From: Pseudoalteromonas sp. GCY
Lineage (GTDB): Bacteria; Pseudomonadota; Gammaproteobacteria; Enterobacterales; Alteromonadaceae
Reading direction: 5' to 3'
DNA length: 64,000 nt
NCBI RefSeq assembly: GCF_016695175.1
Contig: NZ_CP068023.1
Span: forward strand, 3,715,501 to 3,779,500
Part shown: piece by piece, positions 25,332-34,035 of the stretch
Layout: the number at the start of each line of letters is the position of its first letter
How positions within the stretch are numbered: the first letter of the stretch is position 1
Notes under the pieces: generated by a model
The model's database searches: none
What the model was told of the DNA's origin: nothing
The model's input: only the letters and a program-made list of their open reading frames with translations
Program-made: the position numbers and the translations under genes

Positions 25332-26021
25332 ATGAAGCAAAACATTTTACTCATAGAAGACGACAAAGAGCTAGCCGACTTAATTTCCCGCTTTTTGGAT
25401 CAAAATGGATTCGAGGTTTTAAAACTAACCAGTATCCGCGAATTTAAAGCAACATGTAGCATTCTCCGCCCAGATCTTATCATATGTGATATTATGTTAC
25501 CTGATGGAGATGGCTTTAAGCTATTTCCCTTGCTTAAGAAGCACTTCAATTGCCCAATTTTTTTTCTCACTGCATTAGATTCTGATCACTCACAAATCAA
25601 AGGGTTAAATATTGGTGCAGATGACTATCTCATCAAACCCATTCACCCCGAGCTGCTATTAGCTCGTATCAATAGCACTTTACGCTTAAAAGGGATGGGA
25701 AATGTAACCAAAGTATTAGGGCCATTGACGTTAGATACAGCTCAACGCCAACTGCACTTTAATCACCTTTCATTACATCTGAATGATGATGAGACTCACC
25801 TGTTCGAATTGTTTATTCAGGCTTATCCAACACCGTTATCTCGTGAGAATTTATTTAGGGAAGTGATAGGGAGAGAATATGATGGCTTAGATAGGGCAGC
25901 AGATTTAAAAGTGAGCCGACTACGAAAAAAAATTCGCACACACGGCCTTAAAGGTCTAGATATTATTTCTGTCCGTGGCGAAGGCTATTTAATTCAAATA
26001 CCGACTGTGCCAAATGCGTAA
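25332..26021 (+). CDS. OmpR-family response regulator
   Basis: 229 residues from ATG 25332, the start adjacent to the DUF3019 stop; an in-frame GTG lies further upstream. The receiver domain has the acidic pocket E9-D10-D11, phospho-acceptor D53 (ICDIMLPDGDG) and K102 (YLIKP). The C-terminal winged-helix DNA-binding domain ends VSRLRKKIRTHGLKGLDIISVRGEGYLI. The stop overlaps the kinase start by 8 bases. It likely controls this operon and possibly the divergent protease. Confidence 0.93.
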   Translation: MKQNILLIEDDKELADLISRFLDQNGFEVLKLTSIREFKATCSILRPDLIICDIMLPDGDGFKLFPLLKKHFNCPIFFLTALDSDHSQIKGLNIGADDYLIKPIHPELLLARINSTLRLKGMGNVTKVLGPLTLDTAQRQLHFNHLSLHLNDDETHLFELFIQAYPTPLSRENLFREVIGREYDGLDRAADLKVSRLRKKIRTHGLKGLDIISVRGEGYLIQIPTVPNA

Positions 26022-27216
26022 ACAGTTTATCCGCCTTTATATCTTTATCATTTTTAGTGTAATTGCTGTACTGATCGCATTTGGTCAAATTTATCAAAAT
26101 TATGTTTTTGAGTCTCCACCAAGTATCACACTGCCAATCACGGAATGGTCTAAGCTAGTTGCAGATAAAACGAATACATTAATTACCCTGCAACGTAATG
26201 AACTAGCACTACCAGCAGATCTTGAACGAAAACTATCACAACAACAGATGCTTACCGTTATTCAAGAAGGTAAGAACTATATCTATATTAAGGATTTGAA
26301 CAAATCGAATGAAGCGATTTATCGGATTGGACCCATAACCATAGCCCCCAACCAAGAAGAACACAGCGTTTATTTTATGCTCGCGTACAGTACCATAGCC
26401 CTATTAGTTATGGCATTTATTTGGCCTGTATTTAAAGACTTAGCTAAATTAGAGCACATTGCAAAGCGGTTTTCTCAAGATAAAAAGCCATTTCCCCCCG
26501 CATTGAAATCCAGCTCCACAGTGTATTCACTGGCGCAGAGCCTTAGCGAAATGTCGACGCAAATTAGCCTTTTCATTCGGCTTCATGAAGACTTATCTCG
26601 GATAATTTCTCATGAAATTAGAACACCACTTTCACGTATGCGCTTTATGTTGTCATTGGACGAAGTGACGGACGAAGAGCTTAGGCAAACCATCAAACGC
26701 AATGTTGATGAAATAGAAAACAGACTGACCCAATACTTAGACTTTGCTCGGGTTGAGTATTTAACGCTGCCTATCCACTTCGAACAGTTGGATGCTCAAG
26801 AATTTATTAATAGAGAAGTTCAAAAGAATAATCTTTTTACACGCATTGATATCAAAACCAGCATATTAACAAACTCAATATATTGTGAACCGAATAGCTT
26901 CGCTATTTTAGTGCAAAACCTGCTTTTTAACGCAGTAAAATATGCACAGAAACAGGTATCGTTAACACTAAAAGAAGCCGATTGCGAACAAGTTCTCGAA
27001 ATATATGATGACGGTGCTGGTTTGCCCAAAGATGCCGCTTCCTTACTTACTCCATTTTCATCCACAACGCACAGTAATATAGCAAGTGGCTACGGTTTAG
27101 GACTATATATAGTGGAAAGAATATGCATTTGGCACGCTGGTAACTTAACTTTACGCAATCATGACCACACTGGCGGTGCATATATCACCGTAAAATGGCC
27201 TATAAAAAAGCGTTAA
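26014..27216 (+). CDS. Membrane sensor histidine kinase
   Basis: 400 residues. TM1 (about 7-25) and TM2 (about 120-139) enclose a periplasmic sensor of about 90 residues without recognised fold. A HAMP-like linker follows, then the HisKA box ISHEIRTPLSRMR with H200 as phospho-acceptor, and an ATPase domain with N box NLLFNAVKYA, G1 DDGAGLP and G2 GYGLGLYIV. It is the partner of the regulator upstream. Confidence 0.93.
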   Translation: MRKQFIRLYIFIIFSVIAVLIAFGQIYQNYVFESPPSITLPITEWSKLVADKTNTLITLQRNELALPADLERKLSQQQMLTVIQEGKNYIYIKDLNKSNEAIYRIGPITIAPNQEEHSVYFMLAYSTIALLVMAFIWPVFKDLAKLEHIAKRFSQDKKPFPPALKSSSTVYSLAQSLSEMSTQISLFIRLHEDLSRIISHEIRTPLSRMRFMLSLDEVTDEELRQTIKRNVDEIENRLTQYLDFARVEYLTLPIHFEQLDAQEFINREVQKNNLFTRIDIKTSILTNSIYCEPNSFAILVQNLLFNAVKYAQKQVSLTLKEADCEQVLEIYDDGAGLPKDAASLLTPFSSTTHSNIASGYGLGLYIVERICIWHAGNLTLRNHDHTGGAYITVKWPIKKR

Positions 27217-27284
27217 ATATTGTATCGCTCAATTATTACCATGTCTTGATTAAAAATTACGAATTAAATGGCACACTTTTGATT

Positions 27285-27345
27285 TTTTGCGTGACGCAAA
27301 AGTGGTTTAAGCGTAAGTGTTTGAGCTCTCAAACACTTACGCTTA
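27285..27345. terminator. Double hairpin between histidine kinase and rnpB
   Basis: A perfect palindrome with 18-bp arms and a 2-base loop covers 27308-27345, and TTTTGCG-TGA-CGCAAAA lies at 27285-27301 with flanking A/T runs. The genes on either side converge on it, so it probably ends both rnpB and the kinase operon. The first stem is unusually long and perfect. Confidence 0.75.
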
Positions 27346-27346
27346 A

Positions 27347-27718
<372 letters not shown>

Positions 27719-27770
27719 CGGGCGATTATACGCACTTTAATGCAATAACGCACGCGATAAATTGCGTGTA

Positions 27771-28631
27771 TTACGCTTCTCGCTCAGCAATGATAGCCTT
27801 ATACAAGGCGTTCTTTTTTAGCCCTAAATATTCAGCTGCCACACCGCAGGCCTTTTTCAATGGCATTTCTGGCTCTAGTAACTCAATCAGCTTTTTCGCT
27901 TCTGGCGTTAATGCTTGTTCATCTCTTTGTTCACCGGGTAGCATCAACACCAGTTCACCTTTTTGCTTTTCAGGCGTTGCGGTTAAAAACTCAATGAGCT
28001 CAGTAACCGTGCCACTGAAAAAGGTTTCGTAGGTTTTGGTCAGTTCTTTAGCAAAAACAACTTGTTGTGTTTCGCCCAGCGCGATTTTCATATCTTCTAG
28101 ACTTGCCATAATGCGGTGGGTGCTTTCGTATAAGATACTGGTGATACCAGAGGCGACTGCATCTTTAAAAAATTGCTGACGCGCTTGGCTTTTTGCAGGT
28201 GAAAATCCCACGAATTGGAATTTATCTGTTGGTAAGCCTGAACAACTCACCGCAGCAATGGCGGCACACGCGCCAGGAACGGGAGTCACAGTAGCACCTG
28301 CTTCACGGCACAGGTTTACCACGGCATAGCCCGGATCGCTGATAAGCGGCGTACCCGCATCAGACACTAGCGCGATGTCTTTACCTTCGTTTAACCAATC
28401 TAAAATTTGCTGCGCTTTTTGCTTCTCGTTGTGATCATGCAGTGCAAAAGTTTTTGCTTTAATGCTAAAGTGGCTCAATAATTTACCGGTGTGGCGCGTA
28501 TCTTCGGCAGCGATTAAATCGACCTGACTTAACACTTTCAGTGCACGTTCACTGATGTCATCTAAATTACCTATTGGTGTCGCTACAATATGTAGGGTGC
28601 CGATTTTGTTTTCGTTGTGAAGATTAGCCAT
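27771..28631 (-). CDS. rsmI: 16S rRNA (cytidine-1402 2'-O) methyltransferase
   Basis: 286 residues from ATG 28631, which has a GGAGAG site (an in-frame TTG lies 12 bases upstream). It belongs to the tetrapyrrole-methylase-fold family: GTLHIVATPIGNLDD, AAEDTRHT, LVSDAGTPLISDPG and PVPGACAAIAA are its motifs. It methylates the ribose of C1402 in the decoding centre using S-adenosylmethionine. It is divergent from lpoA, as in many gammaproteobacteria, and lies upstream of rnpB. Confidence 0.96.
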   Translation of the reverse strand: MANLHNENKIGTLHIVATPIGNLDDISERALKVLSQVDLIAAEDTRHTGKLLSHFSIKAKTFALHDHNEKQKAQQILDWLNEGKDIALVSDAGTPLISDPGYAVVNLCREAGATVTPVPGACAAIAAVSCSGLPTDKFQFVGFSPAKSQARQQFFKDAVASGITSILYESTHRIMASLEDMKIALGETQQVVFAKELTKTYETFFSGTVTELIEFLTATPEKQKGELVLMLPGEQRDEQALTPEAKKLIELLEPEMPLKKACGVAAEYLGLKKNALYKAIIAEREA

Positions 28632-28691
28632 TGAGCTCTCCAATATCAGTCAGTAAGATATCCACTCAGTCGTGAAAAAGAAGGTTTGCCT

Positions 28692-30578
28692 GTGCAGTTT
28701 AAAAAGATAGCGCTTTTAGTTGCCATATTGTCGGGGTTATCCGCTTGTAGTACAAGCACAAATGTCACCAAATCCCCCCAAGAAACTAAAACAACTAAAG
28801 CCGTTAGCCAATCGGATGACAATGCCGCGTCGTTATTTGCAAAGGCGCAGAGTAAAGAAGGCGTTGCCAAAATCCAATTGCTATATGCAGCCAGAGACGC
28901 TGCTATCTTAGAAAAAGACTGGCAAATGTTAGAGCAAATTGGTTTAGCGATGGAAGCTAAAGCCAGTGTTGATCATATTCAAAACAAATTATACATCGCA
29001 TATGCTCGCAAAGAATTGTCGCAGTATGCCAATGCGTTAGCCATCCTGAACACGCTAGAGGGTAGGCTCAACACCCCTGAACACCAAGCTTGGTATGAGT
29101 ATTTACTGGGTAGTATTTATGCCTCGCAACAATTACCAAAAAAAGCGTTGGTTGAGTATTTTAAAGCGGCTGATATTGCCAATGAACATAACTTAGCGGT
29201 GGCTGGGTTACACGAAGAGATTTGGCTCGCGCTACAGCAGCTTTCAAGTTACGCCCTAGAGCGCTTTGATTCTGGCTCTGTTTTACAGCGTGGTTGGGTG
29301 ACACTGGCTAAATATCAACAAATTTATTTGGGTTCGAGCGTCCAGCTCGACCAAGCTATGAATAATTGGCGTCGTCGTTTTACTAATCACCCTGCGGTTG
29401 CTTTGCTGCCTAAAGATTTACAAGGCGCGGTTGCGCTTGAACCTTACCAAGTTAAAAGACTTGCGGTGTTGTTACCACAATCAGGTGCGAGCGAGCGACT
29501 CGGTACAGCGCTTAAAAATGGTTTCTTGGCTGCTACTGACGAAGGGACGATTGAAGAGGTCTTCTTCATTGATGAAATGGCATCCGAGTCTGAAATCGTA
29601 ACGCAACTTGCTGAGGCAAATGTCGATTTTGTCATTGGTCCATTATTAAAATCCAACGTTGAAAAACTACTCGCAGATAAAGGTTTTGCGGCTTACCCAA
29701 CTTTGTTTTTAAATGCACGCGAAACGCTTACGCCTAGCAGTAGTGAACAGTACTTTTTTGCGCTTAACCCTGAGCATGAAGTCGAGCAAGCAATGAAGCA
29801 CTTTCTTGCTAAAGGCTATAAAAAACCCATGTTACTGGCTCCAGCGAATGCCTCTGGTAAGCGTTTAATTGAGTATTTTGATCAAGGTTGGAAACGCTAC
29901 AGTGAGACCGCACCAGAAGTGGGTTATTATACCAATAGTACCAACATGGCAGATGTCATCACGGATATTTTAGAGGTCGATGCATCCAAAGCACGCACTA
30001 GCGTCATCAAAAGTCTATTTCGCAAAGAGGTCAAAAGCGAAACACGCTCTAGACGCGACATTGATGCCATCTATATATTAGGTGATGCGATGGAAACTAG
30101 ACTGCTCAAACCTTATTTAGACGTCAATGTCAGTACATTTGCCGATAGGATCCCTTTATATGCAAGCTCTCGCAGTTATAGTAAACAAATTGATGTCACT
30201 GATAAGGGCGATTTAGAAGGGCTTTATTTTACCGAGCAGCCTTGGATGCTACCGGGTGCTGTTGAAAAAGCACCGCTTCGAGATGCCTATCAATCTTTAT
30301 GGCCTGAGCAGGCCGATTTAGAACAGCGCCTGTTTGCAATGGCATATGACGCCACGAATTTAGTTTTCGAGTTGCGCCAACTGGCTTGGCTCTCGGGTAA
30401 AAGTTTTGATGGCTTAACCGGTCAGCTCAGCATCCGCGGTGGCAGTGATGTTGTGCGAAAGCTCAGTTGGGCGCAGTATCATAATAAACAAATTCGTTTG
30501 GTGAGCTTAGATGAACAGCCTCCGCTACCATTATTTATGCAACAAGAGAAACCTGCGGGAGACTCTTTGATCAGATAG
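28692..30578 (+). CDS. lpoA: Penicillin-binding protein activator lipoprotein (LppC family)
   Basis: Outer-membrane lipoprotein that reaches through the periplasm to activate PBP1a. GTG 28692 is the likely start (GAAGG site 7 bases before). The signal peptide ends in lipobox LSAC with C19 as the lipidated residue. An N-terminal helical TPR-like domain (to about 245) is followed by a periplasmic-binding-protein-like domain from about VKRLAVLLPQSG. At about 628 residues it is normal for the family. It starts a run lpoA-yraN-diaA-dolP. Confidence 0.94.
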   Translation: MQFKKIALLVAILSGLSACSTSTNVTKSPQETKTTKAVSQSDDNAASLFAKAQSKEGVAKIQLLYAARDAAILEKDWQMLEQIGLAMEAKASVDHIQNKLYIAYARKELSQYANALAILNTLEGRLNTPEHQAWYEYLLGSIYASQQLPKKALVEYFKAADIANEHNLAVAGLHEEIWLALQQLSSYALERFDSGSVLQRGWVTLAKYQQIYLGSSVQLDQAMNNWRRRFTNHPAVALLPKDLQGAVALEPYQVKRLAVLLPQSGASERLGTALKNGFLAATDEGTIEEVFFIDEMASESEIVTQLAEANVDFVIGPLLKSNVEKLLADKGFAAYPTLFLNARETLTPSSSEQYFFALNPEHEVEQAMKHFLAKGYKKPMLLAPANASGKRLIEYFDQGWKRYSETAPEVGYYTNSTNMADVITDILEVDASKARTSVIKSLFRKEVKSETRSRRDIDAIYILGDAMETRLLKPYLDVNVSTFADRIPLYASSRSYSKQIDVTDKGDLEGLYFTEQPWMLPGAVEKAPLRDAYQSLWPEQADLEQRLFAMAYDATNLVFELRQLAWLSGKSFDGLTGQLSIRGGSDVVRKLSWAQYHNKQIRLVSLDEQPPLPLFMQQEKPAGDSLIR

Positions 30579-30587
30579 GATATCTGG

Positions 30588-30953
30588 ATGTTTAAAGGAT
30601 TATTTAGCAACACACGGAGTAAGGGCGAGCATTTTGAGCTGATTGCGGAGCAATTCTTGGTAAAACAAGGATTAACCCCCGTCACCAGAAACTATCTCTG
30701 TAAATACGGAGAGATAGATCTCATTATGCGAGAGTCGCAAACCTTAGTGTTTATTGAAGTAAAGTATCGCGATAGCAGCCACTTTGGTGGCGCAATTAAC
30801 GCACTATCAAAAACTAAGCTTCAAAGATTAAAGCGTAGTATTTATAATTATTTAGCACAGCAAAATTTGCATAACACGCAACTTAGAGTCGACTTTGTTG
30901 CCATTCAAGGGGCCGATCCCCCTGAAATAAACTGGATTAGAAATATTTTTTAG
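30588..30953 (+). CDS. yraN: YraN/UPF0102 endonuclease-fold protein
   Basis: 121 residues with the family pattern GEHFELIAEQFLVKQGL, NYLCKYGEIDLIMRE and LVFIEVKYR, i.e. the G-E-x-D-L and E-V-K residues of a Holliday-junction-resolvase-like nuclease fold. The biological role is not settled. It lies between lpoA and diaA as in most relatives. Confidence 0.93.
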   Translation: MFKGLFSNTRSKGEHFELIAEQFLVKQGLTPVTRNYLCKYGEIDLIMRESQTLVFIEVKYRDSSHFGGAINALSKTKLQRLKRSIYNYLAQQNLHNTQLRVDFVAIQGADPPEINWIRNIF

Positions 30954-30954
30954 C

Positions 30955-31542
30955 ATGCAAGAATCTATAAAGTCTATATTTACAGAGTCAATTCAAGCGC
31001 AGATAGCGGCAGGCGAAGTATTGCCTAAAGCGCTAGAAACCGCAGCTATGACTATGGCTCAGAGCCTGATCAATGGCAATAAAATCATCTGCTGCGGCGC
31101 GCCAAGTAACCATATGTTGGCGCACCACTTCGCAACCATCTTAAGTAACTTTTACGAAACAGAACGCCCGTGTCTGCCCGCGATTGCACTAACGAATGAG
31201 CAATATAATTTGGCGTCACCAGAAAATGGCAAAGCCAGAGAGCGTTTTGCCAAACAAATACGCGCATTCGCGCAGCAAGGTGACTTGCTGGTGGCGTATG
31301 CCATAAACGGGCAAGAAAAGGCGGTTATTGGCGCAGTGGAAGCGGCTCTTACGAGAGATATGAAAGTCATCGCGTTAGTTGGCGATGATGGTGGTGAAAT
31401 CACCGGCCTGTTGGGCCCACAGGATGTAGAGATCCGGATCCCAAGTAAACGCCCAAGCCGGATAATCGAGTCACAACTATTCAATACTCACTGTTTAAGT
31501 GAGCTAATCGACGCAATTTTATTCCCTCAGGACGAAGTATGA
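30955..31542 (+). CDS. diaA: SIS-domain protein, DnaA initiator-associating factor
   Basis: 195 residues with a sugar-isomerase (SIS) fold like GmhA: NKIICCGAPSNHMLAHHFA, then DLLVAYAINGQEKAVIGAVEAAL and a C-terminal IESQLFNTHCLSELID. In the yraN-dolP context this is DiaA, which binds DnaA and aids timely initiation at oriC. The usual GNGGS-type loop is CGAPSN here and SxSG is AINGQ, so sugar binding may be lost. The stop overlaps the dolP start. Confidence 0.88.
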   Translation: MQESIKSIFTESIQAQIAAGEVLPKALETAAMTMAQSLINGNKIICCGAPSNHMLAHHFATILSNFYETERPCLPAIALTNEQYNLASPENGKARERFAKQIRAFAQQGDLLVAYAINGQEKAVIGAVEAALTRDMKVIALVGDDGGEITGLLGPQDVEIRIPSKRPSRIIESQLFNTHCLSELIDAILFPQDEV

Positions 31543-32105
31543 TGATGAGAATAACCTCTTTACTTGCCGCCATCTTGTTACTACAAGGGTGTGCTGCTGC
31601 GGTAGTTGCTGGTACAGCCGGTGCGGTGTCTGCAGCAAATGATAGACGCACTATCGGTGCACAAATTGACGATAACAATATCGAGATCAAAGGTACGCTT
31701 GCCATCAAAGAGATTAAGCGCCTTGCAGATCATGCCAATATCACGCTGGTGAGTGTTAATGGCGTAGTATTAATGATTGGTCAGGTCACTAATCAAGAAA
31801 TGAAAACGGAAGCTGAGCGTGCGCTACAGAACGTTGCAGGGATTAAGCAAGTACATAATCAGTTGAGAATAAGCTCAAATATAGGCATAACGACTCAAAC
31901 ACATGATACTTGGCTGACCTCCAAAGTTAAAACTAAACTGCTGGCGGCTGACGAGGTCAATGGCGCAAATATTAAGGTAGTTACTGAAAATGCCGAAGTG
32001 TTCTTAATGGGCTTAGTATCCAAACAAGAAGCAAACTCAGCGGTAGAAATCGCCAGAAATATTAATGGTGTAAAACGTGTGATTAAAGCCTTTGAGTACA
32101 TATAA
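31539..32105 (+). CDS. dolP: BON-domain outer-membrane lipoprotein
   Basis: 188 residues; signal peptide with lipobox LLQGC (C18). Two BON domains follow (about 48-115 and 125-188), each with the pattern of a transport-associated phospholipid-binding domain (NGVVLMIGQVTNQEMKTEA and AEVFLMGLVSKQEANSA). DolP (YraP) supports outer-membrane integrity and BAM function. Three ATG codons in a row make the exact start uncertain by two codons. Confidence 0.94.
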   Translation: MMMRITSLLAAILLLQGCAAAVVAGTAGAVSAANDRRTIGAQIDDNNIEIKGTLAIKEIKRLADHANITLVSVNGVVLMIGQVTNQEMKTEAERALQNVAGIKQVHNQLRISSNIGITTQTHDTWLTSKVKTKLLAADEVNGANIKVVTENAEVFLMGLVSKQEANSAVEIARNINGVKRVIKAFEYI

Positions 32106-32123
32106 ACAATAACGTATAGCCAT

Positions 32124-32151
32124 AAAAAAACCTGCATCCGCAGGTTTTTTT
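32124..32151. terminator. Bidirectional terminator between dolP and sspB
   Basis: A stem of 12 bases with 4-base loop ATCC, an A-run on one side and a T-run on the other, lies between two convergent genes. Confidence 0.9.
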
Positions 32152-32575
32152 ATTTTATCACTCGAAGGTGAGAACCTTTTTTCTTTTCAGGTTCCGGCTT
32201 AGTCTCTGGCGCTTGTGAGACTTCCGTCTCTTCTACCAAATCAAACTCTTCATCTTCAAAGATTTCTTCTTCAGGTGTAAATACCGTGCCTTCACCATTT
32301 TCTCTTGCATAGATAGCCAATACTGCACCGTTAGGCACATATACCTGCATCGGTTGGCCACCAAACCGGGCGTTAAAGCTCAGCGCTTGATTGTCCATTG
32401 AGAAATTCGTCACAGCAGACGGGCTTACGTTCAACACAATTTGCCCTTCTTGCACAAATTGTGTTGGAACCTGTACCGAGGGAAAGTCTGCGTTCACCAC
32501 TAAATGCGGTGTACATTCGTTATCGACAATCCACTCGTAAAATGCGCGTAGTAAGTAAGGACGATTAGACGTCAT
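32150..32575 (-). CDS. sspB: ClpXP protease specificity-enhancing factor
   Basis: 141 residues. The N-terminal SspB fold (RPYLLRAFYEWIVDNECTPHLVV, FSMDNQALSFNARFGG) binds ssrA-tagged proteins. A long acidic flexible linker follows, ending in the ClpX-binding tail HLRVIK. It delivers stalled-ribosome products to ClpXP. It is directly downstream of sspA (the stop of one and the start of the next touch). Confidence 0.96.
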   Translation of the reverse strand: MTSNRPYLLRAFYEWIVDNECTPHLVVNADFPSVQVPTQFVQEGQIVLNVSPSAVTNFSMDNQALSFNARFGGQPMQVYVPNGAVLAIYARENGEGTVFTPEEEIFEDEEFDLVEETEVSQAPETKPEPEKKKGSHLRVIK

Positions 32576-33201
32576 TACGATCTGATCTCACGCTCAGCAT
32601 CCGTTAGCGATGCTTGGAATGAGTCACGCTCAAATAAACGCAGCATATATTCTTTTAGCTCTTTGCTACCAGCGCCATTCAGCTCAATACCAAGCTGTGG
32701 TAAACGCCAAAGTAGTGGAGCTAAATAACAATCAACTAGGCTGAACTCTTCACTCATGAAGTAAGGTGCTTCATTGAAGATAGGTGCTACAGCTAGCAGC
32801 GCTTCAGTTAACTCTTTACGAGCTTGAGCCGCTTCATCACCACCCGCAGTGATCTTTTCAGCAAGTGAGTACCAGTCAGTTTCAATGCGATGCATCATTA
32901 AACGACTACGACCACGCATTACTGGATACACAGGCATCAGAGGAGGATGCGGGAAGCGCTCGTCTAGATACTCCATAATGATATTCGCTTGGTACAAGCC
33001 AAGCTCACGATCGATTAGCGTAGGAACAGTGCCATACGGGTTAATCTCGTGTAGAGCTTCTGGTAAGTTGTCCTTTTCAGCCTGATGAATATCAACACTT
33101 ACACCTTTCTCAGCAAGTACAATACGTACCTGGTGACTGTACATACAGTTTGACCCAGAAAAAAGTGTCATTACAGGGCGCTTATTGGCAGCAACGGCCA
33201 T
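32575..33201 (-). CDS. sspA: Stringent starvation protein A, RNA polymerase-associated
   Basis: 208 residues from ATG 33201 (GGAGGT site; an in-frame GTG-like extension upstream is unlikely). GST-like fold: thioredoxin-type N-terminal domain (RPVMTLFSGSNCMYSHQVRIVLAEKG) and an all-helical C-terminal domain (SLVDCYLAPLLWRLP). SspA binds RNA polymerase and affects stationary-phase and acid-stress transcription. It follows petC, as in many relatives. Confidence 0.95.
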   Translation of the reverse strand: MAVAANKRPVMTLFSGSNCMYSHQVRIVLAEKGVSVDIHQAEKDNLPEALHEINPYGTVPTLIDRELGLYQANIIMEYLDERFPHPPLMPVYPVMRGRSRLMMHRIETDWYSLAEKITAGGDEAAQARKELTEALLAVAPIFNEAPYFMSEEFSLVDCYLAPLLWRLPQLGIELNGAGSKELKEYMLRLFERDSFQASLTDAEREIRS

Positions 33202-33248
33202 GCCTACCTCCATTAAAAAACTAAAAGTAATTAAATCACTTTAAACAG

Positions 33249-33272
33249 CAAAAGGGGCGAACGCCCCTATTG
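33249..33272 (-). terminator. Terminator after petC
   Basis: AGGGGCG-AA-CGCCCCT stem (33253-33268) with outer GCAA/TTGC pairing; on the transcribed strand it is followed by TTTTGCTGTTT. It separates the bc1 operon from sspA. Confidence 0.75.
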
Positions 33273-33297
33273 CAAAAATTACCTTTGAATATTCAAA

Positions 33298-34035
33298 TTA
33301 ATGAACATCTCTCCAGTATTCTTTCTTCAAGAAGAATGCCAGGATGAAGAAGATAACTAAGAAACCAATAACCTTAATACCAATAGCTTCTGACTCTAGG
33401 CGAGAAGGCTCACCTACATAAGCTAAGAAGTTTGTAAGGTCACGTGCAGCTTGGTCATATTCATCAACACTCATCTCACCGGTACCATCTGTTTCAGTGC
33501 CGACAACTTTAGTCACTGTGTGACCGTGTTCTTCCACTTCTTCAGTGATCGGTGTTGGCAAGCCTTGTAACTCTTGTAGTACGTGAGGCATACCCACCAA
33601 TGGGAAAACAACGTTGTTCACACCAAATGGGCGAGACTCATCTTTATAGAATGACTTCAAGTAAGTATAGATGTAGTCCGGAGACTTAACACGAGAGATA
33701 AGTGTTAAGTCCGGTGGCGCAGCACCAAACCATTTTGCTGCATCATCTTTAGCCATAGAATTTTTAATATGGCTACCTACTTTTGAACCATCGAAAATAA
33801 GCGTTTCTTGACCAATTTCAGTTGGAATACCGATATCACGGAAAGTACGCTCATAACGCTGATATTGCATTTGGTGACAGCCAAGGCAGTAGTTCATAAA
33901 TAACTTAGCGCCACGCTGCAGAGATGCTTTATCAGTTAAATCATTATTTGCTTCCATCAAAGGCACTGATGGGCCCGCTGCCATCGATAACGTTGGCAAC
34001 AATGCGAATAAACCGATTACTAGCTTTTTCATCAT
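33298..34035 (-). CDS. petC: Cytochrome c1 of the bc1 complex
   Basis: 245 residues with signal peptide (MMKKLVIGLFALLPTLSMAA), haem c motif C50-x-x-C53-H54 (MNYCLGCHQMQYQR), the distal methionine region near PLVGMPHVLQ and a C-terminal membrane anchor (about 219-238). It passes electrons from the Rieske protein to soluble cytochromes. Its ATG overlaps the petB stop. Confidence 0.96.
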   Translation of the reverse strand: MMKKLVIGLFALLPTLSMAAGPSVPLMEANNDLTDKASLQRGAKLFMNYCLGCHQMQYQRYERTFRDIGIPTEIGQETLIFDGSKVGSHIKNSMAKDDAAKWFGAAPPDLTLISRVKSPDYIYTYLKSFYKDESRPFGVNNVVFPLVGMPHVLQELQGLPTPITEEVEEHGHTVTKVVGTETDGTGEMSVDEYDQAARDLTNFLAYVGEPSRLESEAIGIKVIGFLVIFFILAFFLKKEYWRDVH

